This document shows, piece after piece, positions 16,731 through 24,945 of a DNA stretch of 64,000 bases. Both the position numbers and the translations under genes were made by a program. Source of the stretch: Streptomyces sp. Alt3 (GTDB taxonomy: Bacteria; Actinomycetota; Actinomycetes; Streptomycetales; Streptomycetaceae). Every line of letters begins with the position of its first letter. Within the stretch, counting starts at the first letter, position 1. Where the stretch lies: assembly GCF_030719215.1 (NCBI RefSeq), contig NZ_CP120983.1, positions 6,262,001-6,326,000 of the forward strand, read 5' to 3'. The notes below the pieces were generated by a model. The model ran no database searches. It saw only the letters and a program-made list of their open reading frames with translations, and was not told where the DNA came from.

Positions 16731-18131
16731 ATGCCCACCCCGCCCCTCGCCGGAGGCACAGCAGGCCCCGCCCACCTGCGCCCCCTCATCGACACCGTCC
16801 TCACCGCACTCCACGACGGCGCCACCCGCCGCAACGGCCCACTCCCCGCCGGCGGCCCCGACACCGTCACCCAACACCTCCACCGCACCACCGGCCCCCT
16901 CATCCCCGACCACGGCACCGGCGCCCACCACGCCCTCCGCACCCTCGTCACCGCACTCGCCGAAGGCGCCGCCGACCCCGCACACCCCCACTGCGCCGCC
17001 CACCTCCACACCCCACCCCTCGCCCTCGCCGCAGCAGCCGACCTCGCCGCCTCCGCCCTCAACCCCTCCATGGACTCCTGGGACCAGGCCCCCGCCGCCT
17101 CCGCCCTCGAAACCGCCCTCACCACCGCACTCGCCACCGAGATCTACCCCCACACCCCACAACCCGACGCCCTCATCACCACCGGCGGCACCGAAGCCAA
17201 CCAACTCGCACTCCTCCTCGCCCGCGAACGCCACGGCCCCGTCCAGACCATCTGCGCCGCCAACGCCCACCACAGCATCACCCGCGCCGCCTGGCTCCTC
17301 GGCCTGCCCCGCCCCGTCGTCATCCCCGCCCCCACCGGCGTCATGGACCTCACCGCACTCCGCGACGCCCTCCTCCACAACGACGGCCCCCTCCTCGTCA
17401 CCGCCACCGCAGGCACCACCGACACCGGCCAGATCGACCCCCTCACCGACATCGCCGACCTCACCACCACCCACGGCGCCGAACTCCACATCGACGCCGC
17501 ATACGGCGGACCCCTCCTCTTCAGCCCCACCCACCGCCACGCCCTACGCAGCCTCCACCGCGCCCACAGCGTCACCCTCGACCTCCACAAACTCGGCTGG
17601 CAACCCGCATCCGCCGGCATCCTCGCCGTCCCCCACCACCACCACCTCGACGTCCTCCACCACCACGCCCCCTACCTCAACGCCGACGACGACACCGACG
17701 CCGGACTCCCCGACCTCCTCGGCCGCTCCCTCCGCACCACCCGACGCCCCGACGCCCTCAAGATCGCCGTCACCCTCCAGGCACTCGGCCGCGACGGACT
17801 CGCCGACCTCGTCGACCGCACCATCACCACCGCCCACCACCTCGCCGACCTCATCGACGCCCACCCCACCCTCGAACTCCACGACCGCCCCACCATCAGC
17901 ACCGTCCTCTTCCGCCCCACCCACACCGACGACACCACCGTCGCCACCATCCGCCGCACCCTCCTCGACCGCGGACAAGCCGTCCTCGGCCGCGCCCGCA
18001 CCGACGACGGCCTCTGGCTCAAAGCCACCCTCCTCAACCCCCACACCACCCCCGACGACCTCCGAGCCCTCCTCACCCTCGTCACCCACGCCCACACCGG
18101 CGCCACCAAGGAAGGCAGCACCCCCCGATGA
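16731..18131 (+). CDS. PLP-dependent decarboxylase, DesA-like (probable diamine former)
   Basis: 466 residues of the group II amino acid decarboxylase family. Seen: the cofactor lysine K287 in the D-x-HK motif (LDLHKLGW), the PLP-ring aspartate in LHIDAAYGG, TTGGTEANQ that binds the phosphate, and ANAHHSITRAA containing the stacking histidine. Paired with the next gene it most likely decarboxylates lysine or ornithine (to cadaverine or putrescine) as the first step of a hydroxamate siderophore. The exact substrate is not certain; a 2,4-diaminobutyrate decarboxylase is the main alternative. Its stop overlaps the next start (ATGA). The ribosome site GAAGGA is 11 nt from the ATG. I see no iron box in the 168-bp upstream gap. 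Codon third positions are almost all C. Confidence 0.82.
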   Translation: MPTPPLAGGTAGPAHLRPLIDTVLTALHDGATRRNGPLPAGGPDTVTQHLHRTTGPLIPDHGTGAHHALRTLVTALAEGAADPAHPHCAAHLHTPPLALAAAADLAASALNPSMDSWDQAPAASALETALTTALATEIYPHTPQPDALITTGGTEANQLALLLARERHGPVQTICAANAHHSITRAAWLLGLPRPVVIPAPTGVMDLTALRDALLHNDGPLLVTATAGTTDTGQIDPLTDIADLTTTHGAELHIDAAYGGPLLFSPTHRHALRSLHRAHSVTLDLHKLGWQPASAGILAVPHHHHLDVLHHHAPYLNADDDTDAGLPDLLGRSLRTTRRPDALKIAVTLQALGRDGLADLVDRTITTAHHLADLIDAHPTLELHDRPTISTVLFRPTHTDDTTVATIRRTLLDRGQAVLGRARTDDGLWLKATLLNPHTTPDDLRALLTLVTHAHTGATKEGSTPR

Positions 18132-19558
18132 CCGACCGGACCACCCCCGAAGGCGACCGGCCCCACGACCTCATCGGCATCGGCCTCGGCCCCTTCAACC
18201 TCTCCCTCGCCGCACTCGCCCACGGCATCCCCACCACCTCCCACACCCCCCTCACCACGGCCTTCTACGAACAACGCCCCGCCTTCCACTGGCACCCCGG
18301 CCTCCTCATCGACGGCGCCACCCTCCAGGTCCCCTTCCTCGCCGACCTCACCACCCTCGCCGACCCCACCAGCCCCTGGACCTTCCTCAACTACCTCCGC
18401 ACCCGCGAACGCCTCTACCCCTTCTACTTCGCCGAGCAATTCCACATCCACCGAGCCGAATACGACGCCTACTGCCGCTGGGTCAGCGAACAACTCCCCA
18501 CCATCCACTTCGACCACCACGTCGACGCCGTCCACTGGAACCCCGCCCACGCCCACTACGAAGTCGACTGGACCCACCTCGGCCCCGACGGCGAAGCCCG
18601 GTCACAAGGCCACACCCACACCCGCCACATCGCCCTCGGAGTCGGCACCGCACCCTTCATCCCCGAACCCCTGCGCCCCCTCGCAGAAGCCCCCGGCATC
18701 CCCGTCATCCACTCCGCCGACTACCTCCACCACCGCGAAGAACTCCTGAAGGCCGACCACATCACCGTCATCGGCTCCGGCCAGTCGGGCGCCGAAATCT
18801 TCCTCGACCTCCTCCGCGCCCGCCCCCGCGGCATCGAGAAGATCCACTGGCTCGCCCGCACCCAGGCCTTCGCACCCATGGAGTACTCAAAACTCGGCCT
18901 CGAACACTTCACCCCCGACTACACCCACTACTTCCACGCACTCCCCGAGCACGTACGCGACAACCTCGTCCCCCAGCAATGGCAACTCCACAAAGGCATC
19001 GACACCGACACCATCTCCGCCATCCACGACGAGCTCTACCGACGCACCCTCCACGGCGGATGGCCCGACGCCACCCTCACCCCAGGAGTCGGCGTCCGCA
19101 CCGCAGGCCGACTCTCCGGCAGCGGCAACCGCATCGAACTCCACCTCGAACACACCCAGCAGGCCACCCGCAGCCGCCTCACCACCGACGCCGTCGTCCT
19201 CGCCACCGGCTACCGCGAACGCCCCCTCGACACCCTCCTCACCGGGATCGCCCCCCACATCCGCCGCGACACCCAAGGACGCCCCCGCATCCACACCGAC
19301 TTCCGCCTCGACCTCGACCCCGCCCTCACCGGCAACATCTACGTACAGAACGCCGAACGCCACACCCACGGAGTCGGCGCCCCCGACCTCGGACTCGCCG
19401 CCTGGCGCAGCGCCACCATCCTCAACAACCTCACCGGCACCACGCCCTACCCCCTCCCACAACGCACCGCATTCACCACCTTCGGCCTCACCCCCCACAC
19501 CACCCCCGCCATCCCCGGCCAAGGCCCCACACTGACCCCACTCGCACAAGGCCACTGA
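18128..19558 (+). CDS. Lysine/ornithine N-hydroxylase (siderophore type, DesB/IucD-like)
   Basis: 476 residues. FAD motif GIGLGPFNLSLA at 18-29, an NADPH motif VIGSGQSGAEIF beginning near 214, and the C-terminal LATGYRE signature are those of flavin N-monooxygenases that hydroxylate a diamine or amino acid side chain. With the coupled decarboxylase it would yield an N-hydroxydiamine, the building block of desferrioxamine-like siderophores. The acyltransferase and NIS synthetase that complete such pathways are not in this window. The last codons and stop lie in a 23-bp tandem duplication. Confidence 0.9.
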   Translation: MTDRTTPEGDRPHDLIGIGLGPFNLSLAALAHGIPTTSHTPLTTAFYEQRPAFHWHPGLLIDGATLQVPFLADLTTLADPTSPWTFLNYLRTRERLYPFYFAEQFHIHRAEYDAYCRWVSEQLPTIHFDHHVDAVHWNPAHAHYEVDWTHLGPDGEARSQGHTHTRHIALGVGTAPFIPEPLRPLAEAPGIPVIHSADYLHHREELLKADHITVIGSGQSGAEIFLDLLRARPRGIEKIHWLARTQAFAPMEYSKLGLEHFTPDYTHYFHALPEHVRDNLVPQQWQLHKGIDTDTISAIHDELYRRTLHGGWPDATLTPGVGVRTAGRLSGSGNRIELHLEHTQQATRSRLTTDAVVLATGYRERPLDTLLTGIAPHIRRDTQGRPRIHTDFRLDLDPALTGNIYVQNAERHTHGVGAPDLGLAAWRSATILNNLTGTTPYPLPQRTAFTTFGLTPHTTPAIPGQGPTLTPLAQGH

Positions 19559-19577
19559 CCCCCCTCGCACAAGGCCA
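19532..19577 (+). repeat. 23-bp tandem duplication over the hydroxylase stop codon
   Basis: Two adjacent 23-bp copies (19532-19554, 19555-19577) differ at one base (CCCCA versus CCCCC). The duplication repeats the last residues and stop codon, leaving a second, out-of-frame copy of the gene end just downstream. It looks recent. Confidence 0.92.
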
Positions 19578-19590
19578 CTGAACACACGAA

Positions 19591-19622
19591 GGCGGCCGCC
19601 CTCCCGAAGGAGAACGGCCGCC
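19591..19622. terminator. Terminator between convergent hydroxylase and nucleotidase genes
   Basis: GGCGGCCG (19591-19598) pairs with CGGCCGCC (19615-19622), and an inner stem CTCC-CGAA-GGAG closes on a stable CGAA tetraloop. Placed between convergent genes, it probably works both ways. Confidence 0.85.
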
Positions 19623-19650
19623 CCACACCGACCGACAAGCCGGAAACCGG

Positions 19651-21462
19651 TCAGAACACCGGCACACCGTCCCGCGTCAGACGCCAGTCCACCGAAGCGA
19701 ACTCCGCCGGATCCACCGAACCCTTCGCCTGAACCCACCCGATGATCGTGTTCCGGATCTCATCCGAATTCGCCCACAACTGCTTCGCACCCGGCACATG
19801 CGGGAAGTTACCGCCACCGCTCGCCCGGTAGTTGTTCACCGCGAACACGAACTGCGCCGCCGGATCCACCGGCGCCCCCTCGAACGACAACCCCACGATC
19901 CGCGAACCGGCCGGCTTCGCGATATCGACGTCGTACGTCACACCCGACACCACGTCGTAGTTGTAATCCGGAATACCATCCGCGTTCGTCAGCTTCGACG
20001 TGTCCACCGGCGCCCCCGCAGCCGTCTGCACGTAGTACCTCGCCGAGAACTCCAGATAGTCCTTCAACTGAGCTCCCGTCAGAAGCCGCGCCTCCAGCGT
20101 GTTCTCGAACGGATACAGCCCCGCCGCATCCTTGATCGTCACCTCACCCGCAGGAATCGCCGCCGTACGCGAGAAACACGCCGCCTGCGACAGCACCGGC
20201 AACGCCGCGTACTCCCCACCCGCCAGCGCCTCCTTCACCGTCTCCGCCTGCACCAGATTGATCAGATCGATGACCGGCTCGTCCTTCCACGGCGCATCCG
20301 CCGTCGACATCGCCGCCACCGACGTACCGATCACCTGGTTCACATACGCCACCACCTCCCGGTGCTCAGCACCCAGCAACGACGTGATCCGCGGGTCCTC
20401 CTCCACCGTGTTCGAGTTCAGCACCGAAGCGCCGACCTTCTCGACCACCCAGCGACCCTTCTCCCACACCAGATCGAAGTCGAACAGCGTCAGCCGCTGC
20501 CCCCACTTCAACGGCTCCGAGAGAACGACCTGCTTCCCCGTCTTCTTGTTCGTCACGAAGTACTCGGGAATCTCCGAATGCGCGTGACCCACCAGAATCG
20601 CGTCGATCCCCGGCACCTGCTCCGCCACCAGACCCGCCGCGTTCTCGACGTACGGCAACTGGTCACCGTACGACGACGTACCGGACGACCCCGAATGCGC
20701 CGAAACGATCACCACGTCCGCACCCATCGAACGAAGCTTCGGCACCCACTTCGCCGCCTGCTCCTCAAGACCCGGGAACACCATCTTCCCGCCCACGTTC
20801 GCCTTGTCCCAGATCGCGATACCCGGATTCGTCAGACCCAGCACCGCCACCCGCACATCACGACCGTGCGGCGTACGCAACCGCTTGATCACATACGGCG
20901 CGAAAGCCGGCCGCAACGTCTTCGCGTCCAGCGCATTCGCACCCAGCAGCGGGAAATCACACTGCTCCTCGAATTTCCGCAACACCGGAATCCCGTAATT
21001 GAACTCATGATTCCCGAGCGCCGCCGCGTCATAGCCGATCTTGTTCATCGCCTGCGCCATCGGATGCACCGGACCACGCTTCGCCGTGATCGGATCGATC
21101 TTCGCGTAGTAGTACGACAACTGGGTGCCCTGGATCGTGTCACCCGCGTCGATCAGCAGCGTGTTCCGCCGCCCACGGTCCTCACGGATCTGGTTCACCA
21201 GCGTCGAGATCTTCGCCAGACCGACGTCGTTGTTCGCCTTGTCGTCGAACTCCTTGTCCGTGAAGTAGTCCCAGTTGAAGACGTTCCCGTGCAGGTCCGT
21301 CGTCCCCATCACCGTGAACGAGTACCGCTTCGGTGGACGCCCGTGGCCGTGGCCCTTCGACTCCGAGGCCACCGCCTGCCCCGCCCCGACCCCACCGGCC
21401 AGCGCCACACCCGCACCGGCCACGGCCGAACGGCCCAGAAACGTCCTACGGTTCAACGGCAT
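19651..21462 (-). CDS. Tat-exported 5'-nucleotidase / 2',3'-cyclic phosphodiesterase
   Basis: 603 residues. A twin-arginine signal peptide (NRRTFLGRSAVAG, cleaved near residue 33) sends it out folded. The N-terminal metallophosphatase domain shows D56-L-H58 (TTDLHGN), a GDT motif, GNHEFN near 149 and GHAH, which bind two metal ions; the C-terminal half is the 5'-nucleotidase substrate domain. It should release phosphate and nucleosides from extracellular nucleotides. I chose the ATG at 21462: GAGGAG is 6 nt upstream and it starts the Tat motif. Such genes are often phosphate-controlled, but I cannot confirm a Pho box here. Confidence 0.92.
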   Translation of the reverse strand: MPLNRRTFLGRSAVAGAGVALAGGVGAGQAVASESKGHGHGRPPKRYSFTVMGTTDLHGNVFNWDYFTDKEFDDKANNDVGLAKISTLVNQIREDRGRRNTLLIDAGDTIQGTQLSYYYAKIDPITAKRGPVHPMAQAMNKIGYDAAALGNHEFNYGIPVLRKFEEQCDFPLLGANALDAKTLRPAFAPYVIKRLRTPHGRDVRVAVLGLTNPGIAIWDKANVGGKMVFPGLEEQAAKWVPKLRSMGADVVIVSAHSGSSGTSSYGDQLPYVENAAGLVAEQVPGIDAILVGHAHSEIPEYFVTNKKTGKQVVLSEPLKWGQRLTLFDFDLVWEKGRWVVEKVGASVLNSNTVEEDPRITSLLGAEHREVVAYVNQVIGTSVAAMSTADAPWKDEPVIDLINLVQAETVKEALAGGEYAALPVLSQAACFSRTAAIPAGEVTIKDAAGLYPFENTLEARLLTGAQLKDYLEFSARYYVQTAAGAPVDTSKLTNADGIPDYNYDVVSGVTYDVDIAKPAGSRIVGLSFEGAPVDPAAQFVFAVNNYRASGGGNFPHVPGAKQLWANSDEIRNTIIGWVQAKGSVDPAEFASVDWRLTRDGVPVF

Positions 21463-21474
21463 CCTTGACTCCTC

Positions 21475-21486
21475 GTTCGTACGAAC
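21475..21486. promoter_or_regulatory. Perfect 12-bp palindrome ahead of the 5'-nucleotidase gene
   Basis: GTTCGTACGAAC lies 13 bp upstream of the nucleotidase start, directly before its ribosome site. It could be an operator near the start of transcription. No regulator is assigned. Confidence 0.4.
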
Positions 21487-21709
21487 AACGCGCGTAGATT
21501 CTGGCCCAGCCCACCCCACCCGCAACACCCCAAGCAGGTTTCGATCTGGTGACCGGCAGCCACCGCCCACCCCGCCACCACACCCGCCCACCACCCGGCG
21601 CACGCTCATCGGAGCGCGCCGCCGCACAATTCAACAGTTAGCAATAACCCTTAACCCAAAGGCCGTTGCACAGTCATGCAGAGACAAATACCTACCCACA
21701 GGTAAGGTC

Positions 21710-21721
21710 TAGGCTCGAACC
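21710..21721 (+). promoter_or_regulatory. Leaderless promoter -10 box of pyk
   Basis: TAGGCT at 21710-21715 ends 6 nt before the pyk ATG, so transcription should start at or next to the start codon. No ribosome site is present. The same arrangement, including the spacing, occurs at coaE. Confidence 0.6.
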
Positions 21722-23155
21722 ATGCGCCGAGCAAAAATCGTTTGTACCCTGGGACCCTCAACCGACACGTACGAGCAGATCAAGGCACTCGTCGAAGCGG
21801 GAATGGACATCGCCCGCCTCAACCTCAGCCACGGCACCTACGCCGAACACGAAGAGCGCTACCACCACGTACGCAAAGCCTCCGAAGAAACAGGCCGCAG
21901 CGTAGGAATCCTCGCCGACCTTCAAGGCCCGAAGATCCGCCTCGGCCGCTTCGCCGAAGGCCCCGTACTCCTTGAACGCGGCGACGACTTCACCATCACC
22001 GTCGAACCCATGGAAGGCGACCGCCACACCTGCGGCACCACCTACGACGGGCTCGCCGCCGACGTCACCACCGGCGAACGCATCCTCATCGACGACGGCC
22101 GCGTCACCCTCGAAGTCACCGACGTCGACGGACCCCGCGTCCACACCACCGTCATCGAAGGCGGCATGGTCTCCGACCACAAGGGACTCAACCTCCCCGG
22201 CGTCGCCGTCTCCGTCCCCGCACTCTCCGAGAAGGACATCCAGGACCTCCGCTGGGCCCTGCGCACCGGCGCCGACGTCATCGCCCTCTCCTTCGTACGC
22301 ACCGGACGCGACATCGACGACGTCCACCGCATCATGGACGAGGAGGAACGCCGCCTCCCCGTCATCGCCAAGGTCGAGAAGCCCCAGGCCGTCGACAACA
22401 TCGACGACATCGTCGCCGCCTTCGACGGCATCATGGTCGCCCGCGGCGACCTCGGCGTCGAAATGCCCCTGGAGCAGGTCCCGATCGTCCAGAAGCGCGC
22501 GATCAAGCTCGCCAGGCGCAACGCCAAGCCGGTCATCGTCGCCACCCAGATGCTCGACTCGATGATCGACAACTCCCGCCCCACCCGCGCCGAGGCGTCC
22601 GACGTCGCCAACGCCGTCATCGACGGCACGGACGCCGTGATGCTCTCCGGCGAGACCAGCGTCGGCAAGTACCCCGTCGAGACCGTCCGCACCATGGCCC
22701 GCATCGTCGAGGCGGCCGAGGAGGACATCCTCGCCAAGGGCCTCCCGCCCCTCACCGACCGCAACAAGCCCCGCACCCAGGGCGGCGCGGTCGCCCGCGC
22801 GGCAGCCGAGATGGGCGACTTCCTCGGCGCGAAGTTCCTCGTGGCCTTCACCCAGAGCGGCGACACGGTCAAGCGCCTCTCCCGCTACCGCTCCCCGATC
22901 CCGCTCCTCGCCTTCACCCCGGACCAGGCGACGCGCGCGCAGCTGAACCTGACGTGGGGCGTCGAGACGTTCCTCGGGCCGCACGTGGACTCGACGGACG
23001 CGATGGTGGCGCAGGTGGACGAGGAACTGCTGCGGATCGGCCGCTGCCGGAAGGGCGACATCGTGGTCATCACGGCCGGTTCCCCGCCCGGAGTCGCCGG
23101 CTCGACGAACCTGGTACGGGTGCACCACATCGGCGAGGACGACAGCCCGGAGTAA
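21722..23155 (+). CDS. pyk: Pyruvate kinase
   Basis: 477 residues, full length. It converts phosphoenolpyruvate and ADP to pyruvate and ATP, the last step of glycolysis. Seen: RRAKIVCTLGPS at the N-terminus, NLSHG, LADLQGPKIR, the catalytic lysine in VIAKVEKPQ, and the metal-binding signature MVARGDLGVE near 236-245. The message is likely leaderless. Within this gene the plus strand changes from C-rich to G-rich, roughly between 22.4 and 22.9 kb. Confidence 0.97.
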   Translation: MRRAKIVCTLGPSTDTYEQIKALVEAGMDIARLNLSHGTYAEHEERYHHVRKASEETGRSVGILADLQGPKIRLGRFAEGPVLLERGDDFTITVEPMEGDRHTCGTTYDGLAADVTTGERILIDDGRVTLEVTDVDGPRVHTTVIEGGMVSDHKGLNLPGVAVSVPALSEKDIQDLRWALRTGADVIALSFVRTGRDIDDVHRIMDEEERRLPVIAKVEKPQAVDNIDDIVAAFDGIMVARGDLGVEMPLEQVPIVQKRAIKLARRNAKPVIVATQMLDSMIDNSRPTRAEASDVANAVIDGTDAVMLSGETSVGKYPVETVRTMARIVEAAEEDILAKGLPPLTDRNKPRTQGGAVARAAAEMGDFLGAKFLVAFTQSGDTVKRLSRYRSPIPLLAFTPDQATRAQLNLTWGVETFLGPHVDSTDAMVAQVDEELLRIGRCRKGDIVVITAGSPPGVAGSTNLVRVHHIGEDDSPE

Positions 23156-23161
23156 CGGTCG

Positions 23162-23938
23162 TCAGTACTTCGGCCCGACGTGAGCGTCCATGAGAGCCAC
23201 GGACGCCCGTCGGGCTACGGAGATGTTCCACGGGTCGCTGCCCCGGGCGAGGGTGGTCCACTCAACGCCTACGGCGGTGAGCGTGTCGCTGAAGAGCTTG
23301 CGGATGTCGTCGGACTTGTTGGTGAAGAAGTACCTGGGGTACTCGTAGCGCTTGCGCTCCCCACCGACAAGGCGAGTGGTCCAGTTGATGACCCGGCAGC
23401 CGTCGGAGTGGATGAGACCGCGGATGAAATCCCACGGGTGGGTGTCCACGATCTGCTGTTGCCATGTTTCGAGGGCGATCTTGCGCTCGTGCTTCTTTCC
23501 AGGGCCGTGCTGAGGGAAAAAGCAGGGCCAATGCTTGCTGAAGCTTGTGACGTACTGGCAGCCCTGACTCTGCACTCGGCAGACCTTGTTGACCAGCCGT
23601 GCGCGTTGTACAGCCTTGACGCAGGCGTCGATGAGCCCCGGCCATGCGTCGGCGCACGCGATGCGCAGGGAGTAGACGCCCCGCTTGGCGGCGCTGACGC
23701 AGCCGTCGCCGAGATAGAGGCCGAGCAGGTACGAGTATGCGGCGGGGTCGTCCGGGAGTCTCGGGGTATCGCTGCACCGAGGGCATTCGGCACCCGGCTT
23801 ATGGCCGAGGGGCTCTATTCGTTGCAGCCAGGAACGGATAGCAGCTCGGGAGATTCCGGTCTGCTTGCTGACAGAGTTCTGGCTGAAGCCCTGGGCTACT
23901 AGCGCCAAAGCGCGCTTGCGCGTATCAAGGTCGTACAC
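23162..23938 (-). CDS. HTH plus LAGLIDADG homing-endonuclease-like protein
   Basis: 258 residues from GTG. An N-terminal helix-turn-helix (residues about 5-40, GFSQNSVSKQTGISRAAIRSWL) is followed by a CPRC pair (52-55) and two LAGLIDADG-type helices: YLLGLYLGDG (70-79, acidic D78) and FIRGLIHSDG (171-180, acidic D179). Their spacing of about 100 residues fits a two-motif monomeric homing endonuclease fold. Both acidic catalytic positions are kept, so it could be an active nuclease, or a regulator derived from one. Codon use is visibly less GC-biased than its neighbours. It ends 6 bp from the convergent pyk stop and lies on the same strand as, and downstream of, a tRNA gene, as expected of an inserted element. 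Confidence 0.8.
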   Translation of the reverse strand: MYDLDTRKRALALVAQGFSQNSVSKQTGISRAAIRSWLQRIEPLGHKPGAECPRCSDTPRLPDDPAAYSYLLGLYLGDGCVSAAKRGVYSLRIACADAWPGLIDACVKAVQRARLVNKVCRVQSQGCQYVTSFSKHWPCFFPQHGPGKKHERKIALETWQQQIVDTHPWDFIRGLIHSDGCRVINWTTRLVGGERKRYEYPRYFFTNKSDDIRKLFSDTLTAVGVEWTTLARGSDPWNISVARRASVALMDAHVGPKY

Positions 23939-23988
23939 AGTGGCGATCTTCGTTCGGTCGCACAGGCTGTGGCTTGGGGAGCGCGGTT

Positions 23989-24008
23989 CTTCACACGTTC
24001 ATGTGAAG
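23989..24008. promoter_or_regulatory. Operator-like inverted repeat upstream of the LAGLIDADG gene
   Basis: CTTCACA-N6-TGTGAAG, a perfect 7-bp inverted repeat 51-70 bp upstream of the GTG start and between it and the tRNA. Its size and position fit a dimeric regulator site, possibly the HTH domain of the neighbouring protein. Confidence 0.5.
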
Positions 24009-24047
24009 TTTCGCCGTTCCGCTTAATCCTTGGAATCGAAGGAAAAG

Positions 24048-24122
24048 TGCCCCAGGTGGGATTCGAACCCACACTGTCCGCTGTTTGAGAGCGGCCTCTC
24101 TAACCAGTTGGAGTACTGGGGC
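24048..24122 (-). tRNA. tRNA-Leu (anticodon CAA), non-canonical short form
   Basis: 75 nt without encoded CCA. Acceptor stem GCCCCAG with CTGGGGC (7 bp) and discriminator A73; anticodon stem CCGCT/AGCGG with loop CTCAAAC, giving anticodon CAA (Leu, UUG codons); T-arm GTGGG-TTCGAAT-CCCAC is perfect. The variable loop is only about five bases, whereas bacterial tRNA-Leu normally has a long variable arm, and the D-arm is irregular (CTC/GAG with a 10-nt loop and extra bases before the anticodon stem). It may be a real but atypical tRNA. Confidence 0.85.
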
Positions 24123-24220
24123 CTTGGAAAGGAAGGACATCTCCTGCCCTGCGTAGTGTCACCATATCGTAGCTAGGTAGGCTCGTGGGAGCTGTACCTG
24201 CCCTGGATCAAGGAGCCCCC

Positions 24221-24877
24221 GTGACCACCCCCGAGTCGCCCCAGCCCGTAGACGCCGCCGACGACGACAAGTCGCACGTCCCGCCGCTGACGACCCGCGT
24301 CGTCATCGCCGAGGACGAGGCACTCATCCGCCTCGACCTCAAGGAGATGCTGGAGGAGGAGGGCTACTCGGTCGTCGGTGAGGCCGGGGACGGGCAGCAG
24401 GCCGTCGAGCTGGCGCGGGAGCACCGGCCGGACCTGGTGATCCTCGACGTGAAGATGCCGGTCCTCGACGGGATCTCCGCCGCCGAGAAGATCACCGAGG
24501 AGTCCATCGCGCCTGTCCTGATGCTGACGGCGTTCTCTCAGCGCGACCTGGTCGAGCGGGCCCGGGACGCCGGGGCGATGGCGTACCTGGTGAAGCCGTT
24601 CAGCAAGAGCGACGTGGTCCCGGCCATCGAGATGGCCGTGTCCCGGTTCGCGGAGCTGAAGGCGCTGGAGAACGAGATCGCGGACCTGTCGCAGCGGCTG
24701 GAGACCCGGAAGCTGGTGGACCGGGCGAAGAGCATCCTGCAGACGGATTACGGGCTCTCCGAGCCGGCCGCGTTCCGCTGGATCCAGAAGACGTCGATGG
24801 ACCGCCGGATGTCGATGCAGCAGCTGGCCGAGGCGTTGATCGAGGACGCCGAGGAGAAGAAGAAGGCTGCCGAGTAG
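24221..24877 (+). CDS. pdtaR: ANTAR-domain response regulator (PdtaR-like)
   Basis: 218 residues. The receiver domain (about 25-145) keeps the acidic pair E31/D32, the phospho-accepting D76 (VILDVKMP), the switch threonine in LMLTAF and K125 (LVKPF). A coiled helix leads to an ANTAR RNA-binding domain (about 155-212, KLVDRAKSILQTDYGLSEPAAFRWIQKTSMD). Such proteins bind paired hairpins in nascent RNA to prevent termination once phosphorylated. The cognate histidine kinase is not next to it. I chose the GTG at 24221 because AAGGAG lies 5-6 nt upstream. A perfect 19-bp terminator follows. Confidence 0.94.
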   Translation: MTTPESPQPVDAADDDKSHVPPLTTRVVIAEDEALIRLDLKEMLEEEGYSVVGEAGDGQQAVELAREHRPDLVILDVKMPVLDGISAAEKITEESIAPVLMLTAFSQRDLVERARDAGAMAYLVKPFSKSDVVPAIEMAVSRFAELKALENEIADLSQRLETRKLVDRAKSILQTDYGLSEPAAFRWIQKTSMDRRMSMQQLAEALIEDAEEKKKAAE

Positions 24878-24888
24878 TCGCGTACGGA

Positions 24889-24928
24889 GAAGGGCCCGTC
24901 CCCGGAACGTTCCGGGGACGGGCCCTTC
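24889..24928. terminator. Bidirectional terminator between pdtaR and livF
   Basis: Perfect 19-bp inverted repeat (24889-24907 and 24910-24928) with only two bases between the arms, in the gap between two convergent genes. The strongest hairpin in the window. Confidence 0.95.
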
Positions 24929-24945
24929 CCATGTGTGCCGGGTGC

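Noticed and set aside
16567..19581. 1,004-codon plus-strand frame across the decarboxylase and hydroxylase genes
   Set aside because: Almost only Pro, Ser, Thr, Arg and His; a shadow of the two real genes.
21600..21665. Pho box ahead of the 5'-nucleotidase gene (TAACCC-TTAACCC repeats)
   Set aside because: The repeats do not match the 11-nt direct-repeat PhoP consensus well enough to claim.
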